This document shows positions 21,873-30,058 of a stretch of DNA of 30,663 bases, piece by piece (position 1 is the first letter of the stretch; each line of letters starts with the position of its first letter). The DNA is from CAYXWH01 sp964468755 (GTDB lineage Bacteria > Chloroflexota > Dehalococcoidia > Dehalococcoidales > RBG-16-60-22). The notes under the pieces are model-generated. The model was not told the origin of the DNA. It ran no database searches and was given only the letters and a program-made list of their open reading frames with translations. The stretch is taken from NCBI GenBank assembly GCA_964468755.1, contig CAYXWH010000014.1, positions 1-30,663 of the forward strand. Direction: 5' to 3'. The position numbers and the translations under genes are program-made.

Positions 21873-23792
21873 GTGTGGCTCAGTAAAACCAGCAACTACA
21901 TACATGAAATAACTGATCCCGTAGTCAAGTGGGTAATGAACTTTGGCATGTATGCCCTGGTAATAATGGTGCTGGTAATAGTGGCTGATGTGGTGATGCG
22001 TATCCTGGCAATCGGTGTGCCCGGTCTCAGTGAAGTGGAAGTCTTTATGATGGTCGCCATCACCTTTCTGTCTATTGCCTACGTGGGGATGAGGAAGGGG
22101 CATATAATTATTGAAATCGTCGTCTCCAGGTTTTCCGCACCGAAAATGGCAGTAGTCAGTACCATCAGCGACATTCTGGCGCTGGTATTTACCGCGATTA
22201 TCGTCTGGCGCAGCGTGCCATACGCTCTGCAGAACCTGGTCAGACATACCGCGGTCCTCGAGATACCTATTACCTGGTCTATCTTTCTGGTAACCCTGGG
22301 TGCCGGTTTACTGAGTATTATGATACTGGCTGATCTTCTGGAGCATCTGGGTGAGGTGGTTAAAAGCTACCGCCAATCTCGCGTGGCCGCCAAATTTTTT
22401 GTGGGGATACTGATTATCCTCATTCCGCTGGTCATTTACACGATCCCCGTATGGCTGGACTGGTTGCCCTGGAAGATGAGTCTGATTGCTACCGGTGCCG
22501 TGGGCCTGGTCTTCATGCTATTGCTCATGTTTCTGGGATTGCCTATTGCCTATGCGATGGGGGTTTCCGGATTTATTGGCATCAATTATCTCTCTTCCTG
22601 GTCGGCTGCGCTATCCGTTGCCGGACTCAGCCCGTATCTTACCACGGCTAATTATTTCTTTATTGTCATACCCCTGTTTATCCTTATGGGTAGTCTCTGT
22701 GCTACATCGGAAGGCATTGGCGCCAACCTCTACAATACCGTGCATAAGTGGCTGGGAGCTGTGCCCGGCGTGCTGGCGATGGCCACCGTTGGTGGCTGCG
22801 CCGCCTTTGGCGCTGTCTGCGGTGATACCTTAGCCACCGTGGCTACCATGGGGAGAGTATCATTACCCAAGATGAAAGAGCACAACTATAATGGCGCCCT
22901 GCGTACCGGATGTGTGGCGGCCGGGGGCACGCTGGGTATTCTGATACCACCCAGCATAGTGTTTATATTTTATGCTGTCATCGCCGAGCAGTCGATTGGC
23001 GAATTGTTCATTGCCGGTATTGTTCCCGGAGTGCTGCTGGCACTGTTGATGATGATAATCATTTATATCCAGGCGCGGATGAACCCGGCAATGGTTGCCG
23101 ACGCCCGCTCATCACGATCCACGTTCCGGGAAAAGGTTGTCTCGCTCAAGGGCACCCTGGAGGTTATCATCTTGTTCCTTCTGGTTATCGGTGGTATATA
23201 TGGCGGGCTGTTTACACCCGTAGAAGCCGGTGCTATCGGGGCTTTCGGGGCACTCATTATCGGACTGGTGAGAGGTTTTGTCCGGTGGAGGGATATCTCT
23301 ACCGCCCTCCTGGAAGCGGCTCAAATCTGTGGCATGCTCCTGCTTATTCTGATAGGGGTTGGTTTCCTGGCTACCTTTCTCGGTCAATCGCACCTGCCCG
23401 CCGAACTCGGCGAGTACGTGGCCGGTCTGGGTATCTCCCGCTGGATTGTCTTTGGTGTCATTGTGATTATGTATATTATCCTCGGCTGCATCATGAATAT
23501 CATCCCGGCGATGCTGCTGACCCTGCCCATTATCATGCCGACGATACTCGCTCTTAATTTCGACCCGGTCTGGTTTGGTGTGGTAATGGTTTTAATGGTA
23601 ATGATCGGGCAGATTACCCCGCCGGTAGGGGTCGCCTGCTATGTGACCAAGGGTATGGACCCGGAGGTGCCGTTATTCACCATATTCCGCGGCATCCTGC
23701 CCTTCTGGGGGTGCATGGTGGCGGTGGTAGCCATCATGGCCGCTTTCCCGCAGGTCGCCCTGTTGTTGCCAGGTATGATGCGGGGCGGTTAG
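21873..23792 (+). CDS. TRAP transporter fused permease (DctQ-DctM)
   Basis: This is a membrane protein of 639 residues joining both TRAP membrane subunits. The small DctQ part (about 10-170) has four hydrophobic segments and the loop SEVEVFMMVAITFLSIAYVGMRKGHIIIEIV. The large DctM part (about 185-639) has many helices, including GATVGGCAAFGAVCGDTLATVATMGRV-like and GCVAAGGTLGILIPPSIVFIFYAV blocks, typical of the DctM/ion-transporter fold, and ends GQITPPVGVACYVTKGM before the last helix. Such transporters use a sodium or proton gradient. The start is GTG (21873) with an AAGGAGAAG ribosome site. The gap from dctP holds the hairpin at 21698-21744. Confidence 0.9.
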   Translation: MWLSKTSNYIHEITDPVVKWVMNFGMYALVIMVLVIVADVVMRILAIGVPGLSEVEVFMMVAITFLSIAYVGMRKGHIIIEIVVSRFSAPKMAVVSTISDILALVFTAIIVWRSVPYALQNLVRHTAVLEIPITWSIFLVTLGAGLLSIMILADLLEHLGEVVKSYRQSRVAAKFFVGILIILIPLVIYTIPVWLDWLPWKMSLIATGAVGLVFMLLLMFLGLPIAYAMGVSGFIGINYLSSWSAALSVAGLSPYLTTANYFFIVIPLFILMGSLCATSEGIGANLYNTVHKWLGAVPGVLAMATVGGCAAFGAVCGDTLATVATMGRVSLPKMKEHNYNGALRTGCVAAGGTLGILIPPSIVFIFYAVIAEQSIGELFIAGIVPGVLLALLMMIIIYIQARMNPAMVADARSSRSTFREKVVSLKGTLEVIILFLLVIGGIYGGLFTPVEAGAIGAFGALIIGLVRGFVRWRDISTALLEAAQICGMLLLILIGVGFLATFLGQSHLPAELGEYVAGLGISRWIVFGVIVIMYIILGCIMNIIPAMLLTLPIIMPTILALNFDPVWFGVVMVLMVMIGQITPPVGVACYVTKGMDPEVPLFTIFRGILPFWGCMVAVVAIMAAFPQVALLLPGMMRGG

Positions 23793-23842
23793 TGAGTTTC
23801 GGCTTTAACGAAGAATTGATATGATGTATTAAGGAGCATCTG

Positions 23843-25015
23843 ATGGCTGATTTGGTAATGCCCCATGGGGGTAAGTTACTGCCGCTGCTGGTGAGTGGTG
23901 AGGAGCGCAACGAATGTCTGAGTGAAGCCGGGACCTTGCCCCGGGTCAGGCTAAACTCCCGGGAGTTATCTGACCTGATTATGCTGGCTATGGGAGCGTT
24001 CAGCCCCCTTCAGGGCTTCATGGGGAAGGAGGACTACCGGCGGGTGGTAGGTGAGATGCGTCTGACCGGTGGTGTGCTCTGGCCGGTCCCGATAACCGTT
24101 TCGGTAGCAAAAGAGGACGCTGATAAAATCAAAGAAGGACAGAAAGTCGCCCTGGTCAATACTGATGGGAATGAAATTGTGGCCAGTATGCAGGTCCAGG
24201 AGAAATACGACTACGATAGAGAAGCGGAAGCGGTTAAGGTGTTTGGCACTGACGACGGGCAGCATCCCGGCGTCCAGAAAATATATGAACAGGGAGATAT
24301 ATACCTCGGCGGCCCGGTCAGGGTGTTCAATGAGGGTGGGTACCCGGAGAGGTTTCCCGAGTTTGCCCGTCCTGCCGAGACCAGAGCCATATTTGCCGAT
24401 AAAGGCTGGACAACCATAGCCGCCTTTCAGACCCGCAACCCGCTGCACCGTTCCCATGAGTACCTGACCAAGATAGCCCTGGAGGTCTGCGACGGGCTGC
24501 TCATCCATCCTATTGTCGGCAAGCTGAAGAGCGGGGACATTCCGGCTGAAGTGCGCATGGAGTGTTATAAAGTGCTTTTAGAAAACTACTATCCGCCGGA
24601 CAAAGTAGTCCTGAAGGTCTACCCTATGGAGATGAGGTACGGTGGCCCCCGGGAGGCGGTACTGCATGCCATTATTCGCCAGAACTTTGGTTGCAGCCAT
24701 CTTATCATCGGCCGTGACCATGCCGGAGTCGGCACATACTACGGTCCCTTTGATGCCCAGAAGATATTTGATGAACTCAAGCCGGGGGACTTGCAGATAC
24801 AGCCGTTAAAACTGGACGCCACCTTCTGGTGCTGGAAGTGCCATTCAATGGCTTCTCCCAAGACCTGTCCCCACGGTGCCGATGAGCACCTGTCAATCAG
24901 CGGGACGAAGCTTCGGGAGATGCTTACCGGCGGAGAGAGACCGCCGGAGCAGTTCAGCCGAAAGGAAGTGGTGGATGTCCTGGTTAAATATTATCAAGGC
25001 AGGAGCGAGAAATGA
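23843..25015 (+). CDS. sat: Sulfate adenylyltransferase (single-chain ATP sulfurylase)
   Basis: Sat interconverts ATP plus sulfate with adenylyl sulfate (APS) plus pyrophosphate, for sulfate assimilation or dissimilatory reduction, or in reverse to make ATP during sulfur oxidation. The 390-residue protein has the active-site motif QTRNPLHRSHE (196-206), the second motif GRDHAGVG (290-297), and a zinc-type knuckle with C330, C333, C342 and H344. There is no APS-kinase extension. The ribosome site AAGGAGC lies ahead of the ATG. It overlaps the sulfatase-like gene by four bases (ATGA), so those two are co-translated. No aprAB or dsr gene is in the window, so the direction of use is unknown. Confidence 0.95.
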   Translation: MADLVMPHGGKLLPLLVSGEERNECLSEAGTLPRVRLNSRELSDLIMLAMGAFSPLQGFMGKEDYRRVVGEMRLTGGVLWPVPITVSVAKEDADKIKEGQKVALVNTDGNEIVASMQVQEKYDYDREAEAVKVFGTDDGQHPGVQKIYEQGDIYLGGPVRVFNEGGYPERFPEFARPAETRAIFADKGWTTIAAFQTRNPLHRSHEYLTKIALEVCDGLLIHPIVGKLKSGDIPAEVRMECYKVLLENYYPPDKVVLKVYPMEMRYGGPREAVLHAIIRQNFGCSHLIIGRDHAGVGTYYGPFDAQKIFDELKPGDLQIQPLKLDATFWCWKCHSMASPKTCPHGADEHLSISGTKLREMLTGGERPPEQFSRKEVVDVLVKYYQGRSEK

Positions 25016-26214
25016 AGAACGTTATTCTGTTAACTCTTGATGCTACCCGAAAGGATGTTCTCGGTATTTACGGCAACCGGAGAGGACTGACGCCAACGGT
25101 TGATTCCCTGCAGGACAGGTCCCTCATCTTCACCAAAGGACAGACTGTTGGGCCCTATACCCAGGCGTCATTCCCGGGACTGCTTTGTTCCGGGTATTTT
25201 CTGGACTACGGGCAACCCAGGGGGCTGAACCCGAACCGCACCTTGATTTCAGAGCCGTTGCATGATGCCGGAATCACCACGGTGGCATTTCACTCCAACC
25301 CCTATATCAGCGAGTATTTTGGCTGGAACCGGGGCTGGGATGTTTTTTACGACTCGATGCAGGACGAAGTCGAACCCCGTATCCCCTATGTGAGAGGGAA
25401 CATTGTCAACCAGAAGGCGATTAACTGGATAACGTCCTACAGCCAGAGTGGTAACCGGAAGCCCTTCTTTCTGTGGCTTCACTACATGGATGTCCACGAA
25501 CCGTATATGCCGGAGAAAAAATACGTTGATCTGGTTGACCCTTCGCTTGCCGTCAGCCAGGATGAGATGTATTCAATGTTTGAAAATGTTCTGCTGAAGA
25601 GGGACGTCTCCGACCCGGTCAATGTAGAAATGTTGAAAAGGCTGTATGATATACACGCCCGGGAGATAGACACCTATTTCGCCGACTTTCTGAGTAGTCT
25701 GGAAAAGCTCGGTATTCTGGAAAACACCGTACTGATTATTACCAATGACCATGGTGATGAGTTCAATGAGCACGGCGGACTTTCCCACGATGACAAGATG
25801 TATTCTGAACTTATTGATATGCCGTTGATTATCTGCGGAGCCGACGAGACGGGGACCTGTGATACTGTAGTAAGTAATGTTGATATACCGCCCACCATAG
25901 TGCACCTGTTCGGTCTTGATCCCGTAGCGAATTTTGCCGGCCATTCCCTTCTCCCCCTGGCCGGTTATCCGGATAGCGGCGCTTTTGGTGAGGCAATTGA
26001 CCAGCACAGTAAGAGGGGAGGTGATATTGACCGGGATATCTATTTCTATCGGACTGGCGACCTCAAGATAGTCTACCGCGCCAATGTTGACAGCTGGGAG
26101 ATGTATGACCTGAAAGAAGACCCCGGAGAACGAAACAATATTATAGCTATATCTCCTCAGGCGGATGAGATGAAAAGCATACTGAAGCCCAGGGTGAGGC
26201 GATGGGTGAGTTAG
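25012..26214 (+). CDS. Sulfatase/alkaline-phosphatase superfamily hydrolase (non-classical, Thr at the nucleophile position)
   Basis: This 400-residue protein opens VILLTLDATRKDVLGIYG with metal-binding D10, and has the metal site NDHGDEFNEHGG (245-256, D246/H247) and a C-terminal WEMYDLKEDPGERNNI motif, all typical of sulfatases. However, the classical C/S-x-P-x-R formylglycine motif is missing: the matching place reads GPYTQASFPGLL (47-58), so T50 is the likely nucleophile, as in phosphotransferase-type relatives. There is no signal peptide, so it is probably cytosolic. It may cleave a sulfate or phosphate ester or diester; which one is not readable. It overlaps sat by four bases. Confidence 0.8.
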   Translation: MKNVILLTLDATRKDVLGIYGNRRGLTPTVDSLQDRSLIFTKGQTVGPYTQASFPGLLCSGYFLDYGQPRGLNPNRTLISEPLHDAGITTVAFHSNPYISEYFGWNRGWDVFYDSMQDEVEPRIPYVRGNIVNQKAINWITSYSQSGNRKPFFLWLHYMDVHEPYMPEKKYVDLVDPSLAVSQDEMYSMFENVLLKRDVSDPVNVEMLKRLYDIHAREIDTYFADFLSSLEKLGILENTVLIITNDHGDEFNEHGGLSHDDKMYSELIDMPLIICGADETGTCDTVVSNVDIPPTIVHLFGLDPVANFAGHSLLPLAGYPDSGAFGEAIDQHSKRGGDIDRDIYFYRTGDLKIVYRANVDSWEMYDLKEDPGERNNIIAISPQADEMKSILKPRVRRWVS

Positions 26215-26255
26215 GTAATAATACTTAAGAACTTAAGAGGAAAGGAGGGCCATAA

Positions 26256-27086
26256 ATGACTGAGCAGGAGAAGAAGAAGGTAGTTGACGAGGCTATTGCC
26301 AAGTCCAAAGAGGTAATCTGTGATGCCTTTAACCGTTTCAAGGTGGAGGACATGGCGATTACCTGGACGGGCGGTAAGGACAGTACGTTAACGCTGTGGC
26401 TTATTCGTCAGGTATGTCAGGAAGATGGTATCAAGGTGCCCAAGGTAATGACCATCGATGAGTTTGACGTCTTCACGGAAATCCACGATTTCATGGAGAA
26501 GTATGCCAGGGAGTGGGACCTGGACCTGGAATGGTGCCGTAACGATGACGTCATCAAGGCGGCCGGTGGCAAGCTGAACAATATGGTCAAGGTGAGTGAC
26601 CTGAATGAGCGGAACCGGGCTGAGCTTAAGCGCATTAGCTTCACCGAAGATTCCTTCCCCTTTGAGGCGGAATCATATACCGGCAACCACCTGATGAAGA
26701 CCGTCATGTTCAACACCTACATCGAGCGGCATAACGTCAAAGCCATTTTCCAGGGACTGCGCCGCGACGAGCAGACCGCCAGGGTGCAGGATGATTACTA
26801 TGAGAAGAAAGAAGCGGCTCATCTAATCCCGGAGCACATGCGCATTAAGCCCATCCTGCACTTTACGGAGCGGCTGCTCTGGGATACCTACCAGGCTTGT
26901 CAGATTCCGTACTGCGTCCTCTATGAACAGGGCTACCGGTCTCTCGGTGCCAAGACCACCAGCACCATCGCCGAGCCGGGTGTTCCTGCCTGGAAGCAGG
27001 ACCTGGAGCATACCACGGAGCGGGCCGGCCGCCGGCAGGACAAGGAACAGATGATGTCCCGCCTGCGTGACCTGGGCTATATGTAA
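26256..27086 (+). CDS. PAPS-reductase/CysD-family PP-loop protein
   Basis: The protein has 276 residues with the PP-loop TGGKDST (38-44), then FQGLRRDEQTARVQDDYY and a C-terminal YCVLYEQGYRSLG block and ERAGRRQDKEQMMSRLRDLGYM tail. The tail closely recalls CysD, the small subunit of the heterodimeric ATP sulfurylase. It lacks the paired cysteines of 4Fe-4S APS reductases and the C-terminal Cys of PAPS reductases, so it is probably not a reductase. CysD needs the GTPase CysN, which is not here, while a single-chain Sat is two genes upstream. It may therefore adenylate something else, or activate sulfate by another route. The ribosome site is AAAGGAGGG. Confidence 0.8.
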   Translation: MTEQEKKKVVDEAIAKSKEVICDAFNRFKVEDMAITWTGGKDSTLTLWLIRQVCQEDGIKVPKVMTIDEFDVFTEIHDFMEKYAREWDLDLEWCRNDDVIKAAGGKLNNMVKVSDLNERNRAELKRISFTEDSFPFEAESYTGNHLMKTVMFNTYIERHNVKAIFQGLRRDEQTARVQDDYYEKKEAAHLIPEHMRIKPILHFTERLLWDTYQACQIPYCVLYEQGYRSLGAKTTSTIAEPGVPAWKQDLEHTTERAGRRQDKEQMMSRLRDLGYM

Positions 27087-27272
27087 ATCACTGGCTGGTG
27101 AGCATTATATTTTTACTGAGCCGGCTTGGTGGGAAGGCATGCCTGGCACTTCATCGGGTAACTGTATAGGGTGAAGTAATTTTATCCGGTCTTCAGGGCA
27201 GTGTGAGACACGGCGCGCAATAGTGGCTGGAGCCTACAATGGTGTCCCGGAAAGCCGGATGCCCGTATGTCT

Positions 27273-28292
27273 TTAGAAAAAGTGGGTCAGCAGCCAGGAA
27301 AAAAGGTAACCGAGCGCGGCACAGGCCGGGAAGGTAATGACCCAGGCGGCCACGATGTTGCCCGCCACGCCCCACCGTACCGCAGAAAGGCGGCGGGTGG
27401 CACCGACCCCCATAATTGAGGTGCTGATACAGTGGGTGGTACTAACCGGTATACCGAAGTTTGAGGCGAGTTCTATAACCGCCGCGGCTGCGGTCTGAGC
27501 GGCAAACCCGTGCACCGGCCGTAGCGTGGTCACTCTCATGCCCAGGGTGCGGATAACCCGCCAGCCGCCAATCGCCATGCCGGAGCTAATGGCAAGTGCC
27601 GATACAATGATTATCCAGCGCCCGATGGGGTCGCCGATGGAGAGACGGTCCCAGAAGCCGGGGTCCTGGAAATAGATGACCAGTCCCATGGTCATGACGC
27701 CTATCGGCATCTGGCCGTCATTTTTCCCATGACTGTAGGCCATAAACGCGGAAGAAAGTATCTGTAGCTTGCTGAACGAAGAGCGTAATCGGTCAGGAGG
27801 ACTGCGCCGCAGTAGCCAGTAGAGAATTACCATCAGCACGAAGCCGCCAATGAAACCGAGTGCCGGCGCGCTGACCACTGCCGTAAGCACCTGCTGGAGC
27901 ACACTCCACACCATTGCCTTGGTTCCCACGGCGGCTACTCCGGCGGCGGCCAGACCCGCCACCAAGCCATGGGTGATGCTTACCGGCATACCGTAAGCGG
28001 TGGCCAGTATCGTCCAGATGACCACCGCCGCCACCCCGCTGATTACTGTCGTGAACGATATCGCTTCCGGTATCAGTATGCCTTTGCCAATAGTCTGGGC
28101 AACCGCCAGCCCCGTCGCGGCACCTAGGAGGTTGAAAATCGGTGCCAGCATGATTGCCTGCCTCGGGGTAAGCGCGCGAGTGCCAATAGCGGTGGCAATG
28201 GCATTGGCGGCGTCATTGAACCCGTTGGCGAATCCGAGCCCGATGGAGAGAATGATGATGAGTACCAGCGCCACCAATGACGAATCAGGCAT
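27273..28292 (-). CDS. pit: Inorganic phosphate transporter of the PiT family
   Basis: This is a low-affinity, ion-coupled phosphate permease with about ten membrane helices, 339 residues. The PiT signature GFANGFNDAANAIATAIGTR is at 20-39, GMPVSITHGL is at 101-110, AYSHGKNDGQMPIGVM is at 185-200, and the C-terminal repeat ASNFGIPVSTTHCISTSIMG is at 276-294. This is the duplicated half-repeat structure of the family. It overlaps the DUF47 partner by 8 bases (28285-28292) and is co-translated with it. It is convergent with the PP-loop gene; the 186 bases between them show no obvious terminator. Confidence 0.93.
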   Translation of the reverse strand: MPDSSLVALVLIIILSIGLGFANGFNDAANAIATAIGTRALTPRQAIMLAPIFNLLGAATGLAVAQTIGKGILIPEAISFTTVISGVAAVVIWTILATAYGMPVSITHGLVAGLAAAGVAAVGTKAMVWSVLQQVLTAVVSAPALGFIGGFVLMVILYWLLRRSPPDRLRSSFSKLQILSSAFMAYSHGKNDGQMPIGVMTMGLVIYFQDPGFWDRLSIGDPIGRWIIIVSALAISSGMAIGGWRVIRTLGMRVTTLRPVHGFAAQTAAAAVIELASNFGIPVSTTHCISTSIMGVGATRRLSAVRWGVAGNIVAAWVITFPACAALGYLFSWLLTHFF

Positions 28293-28914
28293 GTTTCAAG
28301 GCTATCCCCTCGAGAACGTTAGCCACATCCTCGCACCTATCAGTTGCGCTCTCCATATGTTCGTAGATTTCACGCCATTTGATCACTGCCGACATGTCAG
28401 AGTTGTCTTCAAACAGCTCAGCCATGGCGCTGCGGTAGATTTGGTCCGCCGCGTTTTCCATCCGGTTAATCTCCACGCAGTGCTCCAGGACCTGTTTCAG
28501 CTTGGCGTGGTGCCGGAGCAGTAGAAACGCCTTCTCCACTTCAGTAGCCGCTTCGACAATAATTTCAGCCAGTTCAAGGGCCCTCTGGGCAGGGCGGTCT
28601 ATCTTATAGGTAAACATGGCCATGGCAGTCGCATGAATGAAGTCGGTCACGTCGTCCAGCGAGTGGGCCAGTGAGGCAATATCCTCCCGGTCAAAGGGAG
28701 TAACAAAGGTGCGGTGTAGCTGCTCGATAATCCGGTGGGTGATGGTATCGCCTTCGTGCTCAAGCTCGTCTATGTGGTTTACTTTGGTCTCCACATCTAC
28801 CCAGGTATCAACCAGCTCCTTCAGCGCGCGTGCGGCCCTGACTGCGTTGGCCGTATCCGCCTCGAACAGGTCGAAGAATTTACGCTCTTGAGGAATAAAG
28901 GGAAATCTAACCAA
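28285..28914 (-). CDS. DUF47 (PhoU-like) protein, accessory of the PiT transporter
   Basis: This is a helical cytoplasmic protein of 209 residues, matching the DUF47/PhoU-like family: FDLFEADTANAVRAARALKELV near the start, VNHIDELEHEGDTITHRIIEQLHRTFVTPFDREDI (about 44-78) and ALDDVTDFIHATAM-like helix. Family members pair with Pit permeases and probably control them or bind metal. The start is TTG (28912-28914), with AGGAG (28923-28927) 8 bases upstream. It is first of the two-gene pit operon. I see no convincing promoter in the region ahead. Confidence 0.9.
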   Translation of the reverse strand: MVRFPFIPQERKFFDLFEADTANAVRAARALKELVDTWVDVETKVNHIDELEHEGDTITHRIIEQLHRTFVTPFDREDIASLAHSLDDVTDFIHATAMAMFTYKIDRPAQRALELAEIIVEAATEVEKAFLLLRHHAKLKQVLEHCVEINRMENAADQIYRSAMAELFEDNSDMSAVIKWREIYEHMESATDRCEDVANVLEGIALKHA

Positions 28915-29217
28915 AGTCAGCGCTCCTGGCTTTGCTGGTGGACATCTGCCGGAATGTCTGCGGTAAGGGTAGCAGGGCCGCTGGTGATAACGCTGGTCGG
29001 CGAGGCTCTTTTAACAAGCGATATAGCATAGCACCCCAAATTTACTGGATTTGCTCCTATAAACTATATTAACTACTATGTTCTTGAGAAGTCAAGGGCG
29101 CTCACCGACCATCTCCGGAATACACGGAAGTAAAAAAGCTGTTTCGGTGATTAAATGGGGGGCAGTCACCGCTGTAGAAAAGCATCGTTGGTCTCCAGCC
29201 ACTCCGCCCCGGCAGCC
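28915..29217. other. Non-coding interval upstream of the pit operon
   Basis: No gene can be supported in these 303 bases. A plus-strand frame across it is a shadow of the DUF47 gene. Several AT-rich -10-like stretches lie near 29020-29070 but none has a matching -35, so the pit promoter is not placed. Confidence 0.4.
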
Positions 29218-29643
29218 TCACCCATCGAGGAACATTCCGTTGAGGCCGGTGCTTTCTTCGTGCTTTCTATGTACCGGCACACCGGTCTTCATCAATACAA
29301 TCTCGTTGGTCACCTCAACCTTACCCTTGATGAGGTGGCCTCCCACCGCCTGCTTGGCTTCGTTCCCCAGAACGGCGTGAATGTGGAAGTAGTATTCTTC
29401 TCCCTGTTTGCTGAGGTTTCCGGTTAACGAAAGCAATTCGTGGGGCTTTTCGAATGTCTCCGGAACATAGTCGCCCTTTTCCTTGAAGTACCCCAGCTCA
29501 AACTGCTTTAGCTGGCCTATTCCCGAAATGATGACGGCGCTGGTGACGTGGTGCTGTTCACAGGCTTCCCGCAATTCATGGTAGATATCCTCATCCGGAA
29601 AGAGCCTGATAAAGATGTGATTGCCTGCTTCGCTGCTCTGCAT
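29218..29643 (-). CDS. PPC/DUF296-domain protein
   Basis: This is a 141-residue single-domain protein of the PPC (plants and prokaryotes conserved, DUF296) family: HIFIRLFPDEDIYHELREACEQHHVTSAVIISGIGQLKQFELGYF at 9-53, a SLTGNLSKQGEEYYFHIHAVLG block, and QAVGGHLIKGKVEVTNEIVL. In plants the domain sits beside AT-hooks in DNA-binding proteins; the bacterial stand-alone forms have no settled function. The HIHAVLG...GGHL pattern, with several histidines, could bind a metal. It has no clear partner here, and no AT-hook. Confidence 0.85.
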   Translation of the reverse strand: MQSSEAGNHIFIRLFPDEDIYHELREACEQHHVTSAVIISGIGQLKQFELGYFKEKGDYVPETFEKPHELLSLTGNLSKQGEEYYFHIHAVLGNEAKQAVGGHLIKGKVEVTNEIVLMKTGVPVHRKHEESTGLNGMFLDG

Positions 29644-29673
29644 GCTACTGCCTCGTCGAAAAGATTTCTTTAA

Positions 29674-29838
29674 TTATACTGTTCCTATATCACTGATGGC
29701 TACTGATACCCCGAATGGCTGGTCGTAACTGCCAATGACGGCAATACCGTCGAGTAAAAAGAAGGCGCCGGTGACAATATTGATGACCCCGACAGCGGTT
29801 GGTTCCCAGATTGCCTCTATATCCTTCCTCCCCGGTGC
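29674..29838 (-). pseudogene. Start-less membrane-protein fragment behind the XRE gene
   Basis: Fifty-four sense codons follow the XRE stop in the same frame and end at TAA (29674-29676). The translation contains IWEPTAVGVINIVTGAFFLL and DGIAVIGSY, which looks like the start of a small hydrophobic protein with one membrane helix. There is no ATG, GTG or TTG in the frame; a GGGAGGAAGG ribosome site precedes an ATC codon at 29809-29811. It is either a decayed gene, a gene with a rare start, or a tail once joined to the XRE protein. The reading frame looks coding by amino-acid pattern, but the evidence is limited. Confidence 0.4.
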
Positions 29839-30033
29839 TTACTCATCGAAAATGAATAGCTCGTCCAGGCTGGTATGCAACGCCCGGGCGACATTGTAGG
29901 CCAGTCGCAGCGACGGGTTATATTTGCCTTGCTCCAGGAAGATAATGGTCTCCCGTCTGACCCCGACTACCTCGGCGAGTTTTTCCTGCGTCAGGTTATA
30001 ACTGGAACGTAATTCTTTAATCCGGTTTTTCAT
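29839..30033 (-). CDS. XRE-family helix-turn-helix regulator
   Basis: This is a small DNA-binding protein of 64 residues, almost all of it the Cro/C1-type domain. MKNRIKELRSSYNLTQEKLAEVVGVRRETIIFLEQGKYNPS spans helices 1 to 4, and LAYNVARALHTSLDELF closes the fold. Small XRE proteins of this shape often sit next to a membrane protein and control that pair. Here the upstream gene (30059 onward) is such a membrane protein, 25 bases away on the same strand, so the two are probably one transcript. The target and signal are unknown. Confidence 0.88.
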   Translation of the reverse strand: MKNRIKELRSSYNLTQEKLAEVVGVRRETIIFLEQGKYNPSLRLAYNVARALHTSLDELFIFDE

Positions 30034-30058
30034 GGTGGTTGTTGCCCCAATTCTTATC

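Noticed and set aside
27087..27272. Convergent terminator between the PP-loop gene and pit
   Set aside because: Only a short AGGCATGCCT palindrome (27135-27144) is present, without a T-run.
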